From assembly GCF_025751575.1 (NCBI RefSeq), contig NZ_JAOWLA010000011.1:62001-126000 (forward strand): 64,000 nt of DNA, read 5' to 3'. The notes under the pieces are model-generated. The model made no database searches. It was not told the origin of the DNA and saw nothing but the letters and a program-made list of their open reading frames with translations. Made by a program: the position numbers and the translations under genes. The DNA is from Albidovulum sediminicola (GTDB lineage: Bacteria > Pseudomonadota > Alphaproteobacteria > Rhodobacterales > Rhodobacteraceae). Shown one piece after another: positions 8,831 to 16,984 of the stretch; the stretch's first letter is position 1, and each line of letters starts with the position of its first letter.

Positions 8831-9709
8831 TCAGTTCGTGCAAGGAATGACGGTCTCTACGATCTCGCCGCCCTTGTTGGTGCGGATCGTGCAGACCTTT
8901 TCTTCCTGGATGACAACGACTTCCTGTTTCTTGATGCCAAGAAGCGTGTCGCGGTTGATCTCGACCCCCGCATCCGCGGTCTCGGCGGACACGCCCCCGC
9001 CGCCGACGAGCGACAGGCTCAACTTCCCGGTCTGCTGCGCCAGGGCCAGGGATGCGACACGCTGCCGCGTCCCCTCGATCGTCACGGTGCGGGCGATCAC
9101 GGTTTCCTCGCTGCGGTCGGCATCGGCGCTTTGGTTGATCGCGATCAGGCGGACATTGCTGTCGATCAGCTTGGTGGTCTCGCTGTCCCCGACCTGCCCG
9201 GTCCAGTAGACATCGACGAAGTTGCCCGGGCGCAGGAAGCCCGCGACGCCGCTCGACACGTCGACGTTGATCGCGAAGGCGCTCATGCCATGCGAAAGGC
9301 TCGACATGATACCGGCGTCGATGCCCGGATCGGTGATCTTCGCGGCCAAGAGCGGCTCGAAGGGCTCATAGCTGCGCAGCGCGGCGCGCGGGCGCGTCTC
9401 GATATCGGTGAAAACGGGATTCTTCTCGGACGCCTCGGCCAGCGGGCTGGAGATGACCGAGAAGACGCCTTCGGGCACCTTGTCCGCTTCCCATTTGACG
9501 GTCTGAAGATCGTCGCGCGTAAAGCGTTCGCCGTAGTCGAGATGGCGCGCGACCACGACTACATCGACAAGCCTCGTGGCGCGCGCCTGAATATCCAGGA
9601 GGTAATCCCGCTCGCGCTGGTTCTTCTCGATCACCCCTTGGGCCATGTGGACCGCGAAGCCCGCCAGCCCGAGCCCGGCGATCAAGACCAGGCCGAATAT
9701 CAACCGCAT
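8831..9709 (-). CDS. cpaB: Flp pilus assembly protein CpaB/RcpC
   Basis: 292 residues. The start at ATG 9709 follows AAGGGA by about 6 bases and gives an N-terminal membrane anchor (MRLIFGLVLIAGLGLAGFAV). A SAF domain follows (VVVARHLDYGERFTRDDLQT), then the RcpC/CpaB domain (INVDVSSGVAGFLRPGNFVD), which is the family signature. Two Cys residues near the C terminus (EKVCTIRT and VIPC) could form a disulphide in the periplasm. CpaB links the inner-membrane platform to the secretin. An upstream in-frame extension to 9892 has no signal peptide and crosses the flp terminator, so I reject it. Confidence 0.88.
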   Translation of the reverse strand: MRLIFGLVLIAGLGLAGFAVHMAQGVIEKNQRERDYLLDIQARATRLVDVVVVARHLDYGERFTRDDLQTVKWEADKVPEGVFSVISSPLAEASEKNPVFTDIETRPRAALRSYEPFEPLLAAKITDPGIDAGIMSSLSHGMSAFAINVDVSSGVAGFLRPGNFVDVYWTGQVGDSETTKLIDSNVRLIAINQSADADRSEETVIARTVTIEGTRQRVASLALAQQTGKLSLSLVGGGGVSAETADAGVEINRDTLLGIKKQEVVVIQEEKVCTIRTNKGGEIVETVIPCTN

Positions 9710-9861
9710 GGTAGTCCCTTTCCTCGCATTGCGCCGCGTCGGGGCCGTCTGCCGGGCGCATCCGACGCTTTCCCGCAATATCCCGATCAAATCGGGCAAA
9801 ATCGTGGTAAAGCAGCGCCCAACCGATGGAATTTTTCCAGTTTGGAAACGGCGAACGCCCT

Positions 9862-9897
9862 GAAAAAAGCAAAACCCGGAAGGCGGGGCCATCCGGG
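9862..9897 (-). terminator. Intrinsic terminator after flp1
   Basis: On the minus strand CCCGGA and TCCGGG pair around an 11-base loop (with further inner GC pairing), followed by TTTTGCTTTTTT. It lies 24 bases after the stop of the pilin gene at 9921 and would allow pilin mRNA to be made in excess of the cpaB message. A second small palindrome, CCCGAT-CAA-ATCGGG at 9782-9796, lies between it and cpaB. Confidence 0.75.
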
Positions 9898-9920
9898 CGA
9901 TGCATGCTTTCGGCAGGTGC

Positions 9921-10112
9921 TTATTTCAGCGTGATTGCCGACAGGTAGTTGTCGATCTCGTCCGAGGCTTTCAACGTCCCCTTGGTATAGAGCGACAGCG
10001 CCCAGACACCCAAAATCACGACAAGTGACGTGAGAACGACCCAATCCACCGTCACGGCGCCAGCTTCGGACGCGGTGAATGTCTTAGCCTTCTTGAGCAT
10101 ATGCATTTCCAT
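9921..10112 (-). CDS. Flp/Fap-type pilin 1
   Basis: Up to 63 residues. Three in-frame ATGs (10112, 10106, 10100) are possible; GGAG at about 10115-10118 best serves 10112 or 10106. The protein has a short basic leader, the processing site SEAG|AVTVDWVVLTS, a single hydrophobic helix (LVVILGVWALSLY) and a short tail. Cleavage after Gly leaves Asp at +5, the position normally filled by Glu in type IV pilins; this variant recurs in the second pilin. It is the major-subunit type of Tad locus product. A terminator follows at 9862-9897. Pilin 2 lies upstream on the same strand. Confidence 0.85.
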   Translation of the reverse strand: MEMHMLKKAKTFTASEAGAVTVDWVVLTSLVVILGVWALSLYTKGTLKASDEIDNYLSAITLK

Positions 10113-10273
10113 ATTCTCCGATCCGCAGGCGCGCGGCGCCCCTCTCTTCGCGGCGCCGCTTCCCTCCACATCAGCCGTCAGAACCATGGCATTTCTTTGA
10201 CGGAGGTGCAAAAAACCGCGGCGATTTCGCGAAATCTTTTCAGCAGGCTGTTTCAGATTAAAACAAAAAGAAA

Positions 10274-10294
10274 CCGCGCCCGGACGGGGCGCGG
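10274..10294 (-). terminator. Intrinsic terminator after flp2
   Basis: On the minus strand CCGCGCCC and GGGCGCGG pair around CGTCC, followed by TTTCTTTTTGTTTT. This strong rho-independent terminator lies 26 bases after the stop of the second pilin gene, so flp2 is probably a monocistronic, highly expressed unit. The gap from here to flp1 (10113-10273) is AT-rich and should contain the flp1 promoter. Confidence 0.85.
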
Positions 10295-10320
10295 CCTGAG
10301 TTCTTCGCGTGTCGGCGTGA

Positions 10321-10506
10321 TCACTTGATGGTGATGCTCGACAGGTATTGGTCGATCTTGCTCGCGGCGTTGCCGACGCCGCTGGTGACGAAGTTCAGGG
10401 CGAGGATGCCGAGGATCACGACGGCGGCGGTCAGAACGACCCAGTCCACGGTCACGGCGCCATCTTCAGACTGCCAGAATTTCTTCGCAAACTTAAACAG
10501 TTTCAT
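10321..10506 (-). CDS. Flp/Fap-type pilin 2
   Basis: 61 residues from ATG 10506, preceded by GGAGA at 6-7 bases. The leader MKLFKFAKKFWQSEDG is cut before AVTVDWVVLTAAVV; Asp is at +5. One hydrophobic helix and a short polar tail (SKIDQYLSSITIK) follow. Pilin 1 shares DWVVLT and the tail pattern (EIDNYLSAITLK), so the two are paralogues. An in-frame extension to 10794 has no pilin features and is not used. It is the first gene of the Tad region and ends in its own terminator. Confidence 0.88.
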   Translation of the reverse strand: MKLFKFAKKFWQSEDGAVTVDWVVLTAAVVILGILALNFVTSGVGNAASKIDQYLSSITIK

Positions 10507-10872
10507 GTGCTCTCTCCAGGTTTCGCTCTCTTGACCAGCCGCTGCGTGTTGCCGGGTGGCTCTGCCTGAAGCCCGATCGCGTTGCGGTGTGAACGCATAT
10601 CGCCCTTCAACCATGGCAAGATTTGGGCGCATACGGTACATTTTCGGGCTCAACAGGTCTTTCGAGACCCCCAATCCCCACAAAACACCCGAATCTGTTT
10701 CCAAAACCGTCACGTCGGCACTGCGAATCTGGCGCGATTCCCTATTCAAAACAGTTGTTGCCAAAAGAGCGAGTTGGCGCGTCTTTTGTGCCAATGTCGC
10801 GCCCCGGTCTGGCGAAAAACCTCGCTTTCTGAAAGAGTACCGGGGAAAAGCGATCGAGGCGAACCGAAGCAG
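10507..10872 (+). other. 366-base divergent intergenic region
   Basis: This gap separates the leftward flp2 gene from the rightward transglycosylase gene and must hold promoters for both. I see a TTGGCA-containing segment on the minus strand near 10750-10765 and an AT-rich stretch around 10670-10700, but no -35/-10 pair or palindrome good enough to name. Open frames that cross it lack Shine-Dalgarno sites and protein-like composition. Confidence 0.4.
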
Positions 10873-11742
10873 ATGAGAGCAAATTTCCTTTATGCTCTAA
10901 CACTTGCGCTTGCCTGCGCAGGCGCGCACGCCCAGGCGCAGGATGCCGAGGGTGCCGCCGCCGGTTATGAGCAGTTTACCTTCAAGCGTATCTCCGCGTC
11001 GGCCAAGACGACGGGAAAACGAATCACGATCCAGATCGACCCCTCTGAACAGGCGCGTCGGCTCGCCGGGGTGCTTCCTCCGCCGGAAAATCCGATCCCG
11101 CGCGGCGGTGTGGCGCCCGGGCTTGTCCCCGTGCCCCCGGGCGCGGGCGGCGGCGGGAGCTATGGCTGGTACTGGGATCTCGTTTCCCCGGCAATCGCCG
11201 AGTCGCCTGGCCGATTCTCTCAGGCTTTGCTAGCACTTACACAGGGCCCGGATGGGGCGCATGTGGGCGCCCCAAGGCTTCAGAGCCTCCAGGATATCGC
11301 CCTTCTCCACGGCCGCGAGATCATGCGGGCGACGGTCGGCACACGCGTCTCTCCCGCCTTCGCGCTCGCGGTCATCTCGGTCGAGAGCGCGGGGCGCAGC
11401 GATGCCGTCTCCCATGCGGGCGCTGCGGGCCTGATGCAGCTGATCCCCGCCACGGCGGAGCGATTCGGCGTCGCCGACCGCATGGACCCGGCCGACAACA
11501 TCAAGGGTGGTGTCGCCTACCTGAACTGGCTGATGGGCGAATTCGGGGGCGACCCGCTTCTTGTTCTGGCCGCCTATAACGCGGGCGAGAACGCCGTACG
11601 CGGCGCCGGGGGCGTCCCCCCTTATGCCGAGACGCGCAACTATGTCCCGAAGGTTCTCGCCGCCTGGCTGGTCGCGCGCGGGCTTTGCGTCACCCCGCCG
11701 GATCTCGTGTCCGACGGCTGCGTGTTCGCCGTCAACGGATGA
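10873..11742 (+). CDS. Lytic transglycosylase (SLT domain)
   Basis: 289 residues with a Sec signal peptide (LYALTLALACAGAHAQAQD). A Pro/Gly-rich linker (around residues 70-100) leads to a C-terminal SLT domain: VISVESAGRSDAVSHAGAAG holds the catalytic Glu, then GLMQLIPATAERFGV, DNIKGGVAYLNWLM and AAYNAGENAV are family signatures. It cleaves peptidoglycan glycan strands in the periplasm. It diverges from the pilin gene, so it may open the wall for the Tad machine. It also lies 7 bases before the HAD-UbiA gene and could share its transcript. The Shine-Dalgarno before ATG 10873 is weak. Confidence 0.88.
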   Translation: MRANFLYALTLALACAGAHAQAQDAEGAAAGYEQFTFKRISASAKTTGKRITIQIDPSEQARRLAGVLPPPENPIPRGGVAPGLVPVPPGAGGGGSYGWYWDLVSPAIAESPGRFSQALLALTQGPDGAHVGAPRLQSLQDIALLHGREIMRATVGTRVSPAFALAVISVESAGRSDAVSHAGAAGLMQLIPATAERFGVADRMDPADNIKGGVAYLNWLMGEFGGDPLLVLAAYNAGENAVRGAGGVPPYAETRNYVPKVLAAWLVARGLCVTPPDLVSDGCVFAVNG

Positions 11743-11749
11743 GGACGCG

Positions 11750-13180
11750 ATGACGATCGACAAGCCGCTGGTGCTGGACGTGGACGGCACGTTTCTGCGC
11801 ACCGACATGCTTTACGAGACGTTCTGGGCGGGCCTCGGCACCGCGCCGGTGCAGACCATCCTTCTGTCCCTGCGCCACCTGCGCAATCCTGCCGCGCTGA
11901 AGGCGGAGCTGGCGCGAATCGCCCCCCTGCGCACCGATCTTCTGCCGGTGAACCCGGAAGTGGCCGAACTGGCGCTGCAAAGCCGCCTGGCGGGGCGGGA
12001 GGTGGTGCTGGCCTCCGCCAGCGACGTCACGCAGGTCGCGCGCCTGGCGGCCGACTACGGCCTATCGGAGCACGTCTTCGCCTCTGACGGGGTGACGAAC
12101 CTCAAGGGTGACGCCAAGGCGCAGGCCCTGGTGGAGGCGTATGGCGAAGGCGGGTTCGACTATGCCGGAAACAGCGCCGTCGACATGCCGATCTGGGAGC
12201 GGGCGGAAAACGCGCTTGTCGTCGGCCATGTCCCCTCTGCCCGCGCGCTGGCCGCAAATGGGCGCAATGTCGTCGAACTGGCGGGCGGCTGGTCGGCCCG
12301 CGCGCTGTTCAAGGCGATGCGGCCCCACCAATGGGTCAAGAACGTGCTGCTGCTGTTGCCGATGCTCGCCTCTCATCGCTTCGACCTGGCCGCGCTGGTG
12401 CCGATCCTGTGGGGCATGGTGGCCTTCTCGCTCGCGGCCTCGACAATCTACATCTGCAACGACCTTCTGGACCTGGAGGCCGATCGCCTGCATCCGACCA
12501 AGTGCCGTCGGCCCTTCGCCAGCGGGGCAGTGCCCATTGCCGCGGGCATGGCCGCGATTGGGGTTCTCGGCGTGGCCGCGCTGCTGATCGCCTTCAGCCT
12601 CTCCTCCGGGTTCCTGCTGGTCACGCTGCTCTACATGCTTCTGTCGCTCGCTTATTCGCTGAAGCTCAAGCAGATGCGCTGGGTCGATATCACGGTGCTT
12701 GCGGCGCTTTACACGATCCGCGTCGTCGCCGGCGCCTCGGCCGCGGTGGTCGAGGTCTCGATCTACATGCTGATCTTCATCTTCCCGATCTTCCTGATGC
12801 TGGGCTGCGTGAAGCGGATCACGGAGCTTTCACGCGCGACGGGTGACGAACGCCTGCCGGGGCGCGGCTACGGGCGTGCCGACCTGCCCGACCTGCGCAA
12901 CGTCGCGGGCATCGGCATCGCGGGCGCGCTGGTGATCTTCCTGCTCTATTCGGTGTCAATCCAGGGGCTCGCGCTTTACCCGACGACCTGGCTCTTGTGG
13001 GTTGCCATGATCCCGATGACGGTCTGGATGGTGCGCATGGTCAGCCTGGCCTGGAACGGGCGCCAGGACTACGACCCGATCGTCTTCGCGCTCCGCGACC
13101 CGCTTGGCCTTGGACTGCTGATGCTGATCCTGAGCCTGATGTTCTGGGCGGCGGGCCTTTGGCAGCAGTGGTTCGGCTAG
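11750..13180 (+). CDS. HAD-UbiA fusion, DPPR-synthase-like prenyltransferase
   Basis: 476 residues. Residues 1-190 form a HAD phosphatase-like domain: DVDGTFLRTDM (nucleophile motif), LASASD, then a Lys in DGVTNLKGDAKA and GNSAVDMPIW (acidic motif). Residues from about 195 form a UbiA membrane prenyltransferase: MRPHQWVKNVLLLLPM, then NDLLDLEADRLHPTKCRRPF (the Asp-rich site), followed by 7-8 helices. The RPHQWVKN and HPTKxRRPF pattern is closest to decaprenyl-phosphate phosphoribosyltransferases (Rv3806c type), which join PRPP to polyprenyl phosphate. The HAD domain could then remove the 5-phosphate. I infer this from the fusion and from the DprE1/DprE2-like neighbours. The gene ends in TAG, showing that TAG is used as a stop here. 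Confidence 0.78.
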   Translation: MTIDKPLVLDVDGTFLRTDMLYETFWAGLGTAPVQTILLSLRHLRNPAALKAELARIAPLRTDLLPVNPEVAELALQSRLAGREVVLASASDVTQVARLAADYGLSEHVFASDGVTNLKGDAKAQALVEAYGEGGFDYAGNSAVDMPIWERAENALVVGHVPSARALAANGRNVVELAGGWSARALFKAMRPHQWVKNVLLLLPMLASHRFDLAALVPILWGMVAFSLAASTIYICNDLLDLEADRLHPTKCRRPFASGAVPIAAGMAAIGVLGVAALLIAFSLSSGFLLVTLLYMLLSLAYSLKLKQMRWVDITVLAALYTIRVVAGASAAVVEVSIYMLIFIFPIFLMLGCVKRITELSRATGDERLPGRGYGRADLPDLRNVAGIGIAGALVIFLLYSVSIQGLALYPTTWLLWVAMIPMTVWMVRMVSLAWNGRQDYDPIVFALRDPLGLGLLMLILSLMFWAAGLWQQWFG

Positions 13181-13195
13181 ATCCCCACCCGCCGA

Positions 13196-13933
13196 TCAGA
13201 TCTTCATCTTCTTGAAGATCGGCTCCGGGATGTGGCGGATGATCAACATGATCAGGGCCCAGAAGACCGGCGTGTAGATCACGTTACGGCGCTTGCGCAC
13301 CGCCTTCAGGATATCTGCGGCGACCTTTTCCGGCGCGGCGACCAGGAACATGCCGGGCAGGCCCCAGGTCATCGCGGTATCGACGAAACCGGGCTTGACC
13401 GTCACCACATGCCCGCCCGCGCGTGTCAGCCGGTTGCGAAGGCCCGACAGGTAGGTGTGGAAGCCTGCCTTGGCTGCGCCGTAGACGTAGTTGCCTAGCC
13501 GCCCGCGGTCCCCCGCGACCGAACCGACGCCGACGACCGTGCCCTGGCCGCGCTCCTCGATCACCGAGGCGAGCATTTGCAGGAACCGGGCGGGCCCAGT
13601 GAAGCTGTCGGTCACGGTGCCGTCGATCAGCGACGGATCGGCGTCGATCTCGGCCTGTGCGGGCATGGAGCCGACGAAGACGGCGGCGTTGATCTCCCCC
13701 TCCTCGGCCAGGGCGCGCTCCACGATCGCGGCGAAGCCCGACGGGTCGCGTGCGTCGAAGGGCACCGCCTCGGCCAGACGCGCGCCCCTCAGCGTGCAGT
13801 CGGCGGCCAGCGCCGCGAGGTCGTCGCTGTCCCGTCCGGCCAGAAGCAGCGCGGCCCCCTCAGTCGCGACCTGCCGCGCAAAGGCCCGCGCCATCGCGGA
13901 GGTGGCGCCAAGTACGATCCAGGTCCGGTTCAT
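13196..13933 (-). CDS. SDR oxidoreductase, DprE2-like
   Basis: 245 residues. The Rossmann start is WIVLGATSAMARAFAR, and the catalytic triad is Ser138, Tyr151 and Lys155 in GSVAGDRGRLGNYVYGAAKA. The phrase GSVAGDRGR..NYVYGAAKAG resembles DprE2, the NADH-dependent reductase that converts the 2-keto intermediate to polyprenyl-phosphoryl-arabinose. A C-terminal hydrophobic segment (VFWALIMLIIRHIPEPIF) suggests membrane association, as the lipid substrate would need. Its start overlaps the stop of the DprE1-like gene by 4 bases, which supports a shared two-step epimerisation. Confidence 0.75.
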   Translation of the reverse strand: MNRTWIVLGATSAMARAFARQVATEGAALLLAGRDSDDLAALAADCTLRGARLAEAVPFDARDPSGFAAIVERALAEEGEINAAVFVGSMPAQAEIDADPSLIDGTVTDSFTGPARFLQMLASVIEERGQGTVVGVGSVAGDRGRLGNYVYGAAKAGFHTYLSGLRNRLTRAGGHVVTVKPGFVDTAMTWGLPGMFLVAAPEKVAADILKAVRKRRNVIYTPVFWALIMLIIRHIPEPIFKKMKI

Positions 13934-15243
13934 GCCGCCCCCCTGAGGTTGAGCCGACGGACGATATCGGTGACAAGCGCGCCCTGCGGGTCGGCTTCGG
14001 CCGCCGCCGCGCGCCAGTCGTTCAGTTCGGGATACATCTCCGCAATGTCCTCTGCCCGCGCGAGGCTGTCCTTGGCGAAATAGACCCGCCCACCCGCATC
14101 CTTCGTCCGCCCAATCAGCCGCGCGACCAGCGCGCGCGCCTCTTCGCGGTTAGCGAAATCGACGGCGAGGGTGTAGCCCTCCATCGGGAAGGACAGATGC
14201 CCCGCCCGCCCCTGCCCCATGCGCTTGAGCACAGCGAGCGGTGAGGCCAGGCCCGACCCCGCGATCGCTTCGAGCATGCCGCGCAGTTCGCCCACGGCGG
14301 CCAGCGGCACGACACATTGGAACTGGTGGAAACCGCCCTTGCCGTAAAGCCGGTTCCAGTCGTGGATCTTGTCGAGCGGGAAGAAGAAGTCACCGATGGG
14401 CTTCACCACGGTCCGCCCGTTTTCCGGCACGCGCCGCCAGTAAAGCTGGTTGAAGGCGCGCACGACCGGCGCCGACAGCGCGAAGCGTGGCGCATCGAAG
14501 GGCACCTTGCGGAACTTCGCGCGTCCGGGCACGAGGCCCGAGCCGGTTTCCCCCTCCTCCAGGATGCCACGGCCCAGCGCAGAGCCGGTCGCGGTCGCGT
14601 CGATCCAGCCCACGGTATAGCTCGCCTGGGAGGCGTCGAGCATGGCGACATGTTCGTCCCAGCCCTCGATCCGCCGCTCGGTCACGATCATCACGTCACC
14701 CTTGGCGGGCATCAGGCGCAGTTTGGCCGACAGGATCACCCCGGTCTGCCCAAGCCCCCCCGCCGTCGCCCGGAAAAGCTCGGGCGTTCCTTCGGGCGTG
14801 ACCTCGACCTCGCCCGCCGCGGTGCGCAGGCGGATCGAGGTCACATGCTGACAGAAACTGCCCGCGTGATGGTGGTTCTTGCCGTGGACATCCTGTGCGA
14901 TGCAGCCGCCGATCGTGGCGAAGCCAGTACCAGGCATCACCGGCGGCAACCAGCCGCGCGGCGCGAAGATCGCCGCCAGATGGCCGATCTGAACGCCGGC
15001 CTCCGCCTCAAGCTCCCCCGTGACGGGGTCGAAGCCGATCAGCCGGTCAAGCCGCGTCATCTCGATGGCACGGCCGCCGCTGTTCAGCGCCGCATCGCCA
15101 TAGCTGCGGCGCATCCCCATGGCCGGGACAAGGCCATCGGCCAGGATCGCCTCCAGCGCGCGGCGCCGTTCGGGGCGGGCGACATCGCAGCGCGCCGTCA
15201 ATGCGCGGCCCCATCCGGCAAAGTCAGCGGTTTTCCAGAGCAT
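13930..15243 (-). CDS. FAD-dependent oxidase, DprE1-like
   Basis: 437 residues from ATG 15243 (AAGGGGG 5 bases upstream). The FAD_binding_4 domain shows MRRSYGDAALNSGG (residues 44-57), PGTGFATIGGCIAQDVHGKNHH region near 104-125 (HGKNHHHAGSF), and a substrate domain with GHLSFPMEGYTLAVDF and VYFAKDS. Mycobacterial DprE1 has RSYGD, HGKNHHSAGSF and AKDS at equivalent places and oxidises polyprenyl-phosphoryl-ribose at C2. Ala360 occupies the place where, as I recall, DprE1 has the Cys387 attacked by benzothiazinones. The gene overlaps the flippase-like gene by 20 bases and the SDR gene by 4. Confidence 0.78.
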   Translation of the reverse strand: MLWKTADFAGWGRALTARCDVARPERRRALEAILADGLVPAMGMRRSYGDAALNSGGRAIEMTRLDRLIGFDPVTGELEAEAGVQIGHLAAIFAPRGWLPPVMPGTGFATIGGCIAQDVHGKNHHHAGSFCQHVTSIRLRTAAGEVEVTPEGTPELFRATAGGLGQTGVILSAKLRLMPAKGDVMIVTERRIEGWDEHVAMLDASQASYTVGWIDATATGSALGRGILEEGETGSGLVPGRAKFRKVPFDAPRFALSAPVVRAFNQLYWRRVPENGRTVVKPIGDFFFPLDKIHDWNRLYGKGGFHQFQCVVPLAAVGELRGMLEAIAGSGLASPLAVLKRMGQGRAGHLSFPMEGYTLAVDFANREEARALVARLIGRTKDAGGRVYFAKDSLARAEDIAEMYPELNDWRAAAAEADPQGALVTDIVRRLNLRGAA

Positions 15244-16237
15244 CGCGCCCCCTTGTCGATAGTTTCTCGGCCAGCGGAAAGGCCGCAATGCCGATTGCCA
15301 GCGCGAACCAGAGCGTCGTGACCCGGATCACCGCCGTCGCGGGCACCGAGACCTCCATCGGCACGCCTTCGAGCGTGAGCAGCGCGATCATCGCGGCCTC
15401 CGCGCCCCCGACACCGCCTGGTGTGCCCGTCAACCCGCCGGCCAGCGTGGCGAAGACGAAGATGCCGACGGCCTTCCACAGCCCGATCTCGCTGCCCATC
15501 CAGCCCAGCAGAAGGTGAAATGCATAGCCTTCGGCGAACCAGCCCGCGCAACCAAGCCCCAGTGCGGCCAGAAGCACCCTCGGCTGGCCGAAGCGGTGCA
15601 ATGAGCGCGCGGCAATCCGGGCCCGCGCGAAGAGCCGCGGCAACCGGCCCGTGAGCCGGTAGCCGAAGGTGACCATTGCGGCGATCAGCCGGGGCCGGGT
15701 GGCGATATAGGCCACGCAAAGCGCCAGCCCCGCGACCAGGATGCCGCCGCCCATGCCGCCTGCGGTCAAGGAAACCGCCAGCGCCAGGATCAGCGCCATC
15801 ACGGCAAGGTCCGATGCCCGGTCGACCAGGGCCAGCGGCGCCGTGCGCTCGACGCTCCACCCCGTCTCGCGCCGCAGCCAGCGCATCCGCACCAATTCGC
15901 CCACCCGCCCCGGCGTCACGCTCATCGCGAAACCACCAAGGTAGTGACGCAGCGACTGCGCGGGAGAGACGACAAGGCCAAGCCTGCGCGCGAAGACGTG
16001 CCAGCGCAGGGCCCGCATCATGTAGTTCGCGAGCGAGAGACCCAGCAGGAGGACGATCTGCGCCAGCGAAAGCCGCAGGAATTGCGCGACCGTCTCCTCC
16101 CACCCGGTGGCGGCGGCAAGCCCCACCAGCCCTGCCAGAAACAGCAGCAGAAGGGCGCCGATGATGACAAAATCGGCCCGCCGGCGCCGGTTCGGCGCCG
16201 CCGGAAGCTTCGTCAGGGTCGGATCGCTGCTCATCAT
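15224..16237 (-). CDS. Flippase-like membrane protein (LPTS / UPF0104 family)
   Basis: 337 residues; ATG 16237 or 16234. About seven to eight membrane helices are visible. The family signatures are NYMMRALRWHVFARRLG, FAMSVTPGRVGELVRMRWL, VDRASDLAVM and GGLTGTPGGVGGAEAAM. These match the lysylphosphatidylglycerol-synthase-TM / GtrA-independent flippase-like family. Overlap with the DprE1-like gene suggests it handles the same lipid-linked pentose, for example by moving it across the inner membrane; that role is inference. First gene of the leftward three-gene unit. The gap 16238-16339 upstream holds the terminator of scoB. Confidence 0.75.
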   Translation of the reverse strand: MMSSDPTLTKLPAAPNRRRRADFVIIGALLLLFLAGLVGLAAATGWEETVAQFLRLSLAQIVLLLGLSLANYMMRALRWHVFARRLGLVVSPAQSLRHYLGGFAMSVTPGRVGELVRMRWLRRETGWSVERTAPLALVDRASDLAVMALILALAVSLTAGGMGGGILVAGLALCVAYIATRPRLIAAMVTFGYRLTGRLPRLFARARIAARSLHRFGQPRVLLAALGLGCAGWFAEGYAFHLLLGWMGSEIGLWKAVGIFVFATLAGGLTGTPGGVGGAEAAMIALLTLEGVPMEVSVPATAVIRVTTLWFALAIGIAAFPLAEKLSTRGRDALENR

Positions 16238-16305
16238 TGCCGCCGATCTAGCTACGGATTGGGGCATTATTGTGATGTTGTTTCGAAAAACGTCACAGTC
16301 AATTG

Positions 16306-16331
16306 AAAAGGCCGCGCCCTTCGGCACGGCC
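16306..16331 (-). terminator. Intrinsic terminator after scoB
   Basis: On the minus strand GGCCGTGCC and GGCGCGGCC pair (one G-U) around GAAG, followed by TTTTC. It lies 9 bases past the scoB stop and insulates the CoA-transferase unit from the flippase-DprE1-SDR unit. Confidence 0.85.
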
Positions 16332-16339
16332 ACTGTTGC

Positions 16340-16983
<644 letters not shown>

Positions 16984-16984
<1 letters not shown>

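Noticed and set aside
10582-10872. N-terminal extension of the transglycosylase to 10582
   Set aside because: The extension has no signal peptide, crosses the divergent promoter region, and the ATG at 10873 begins a clean Sec signal.
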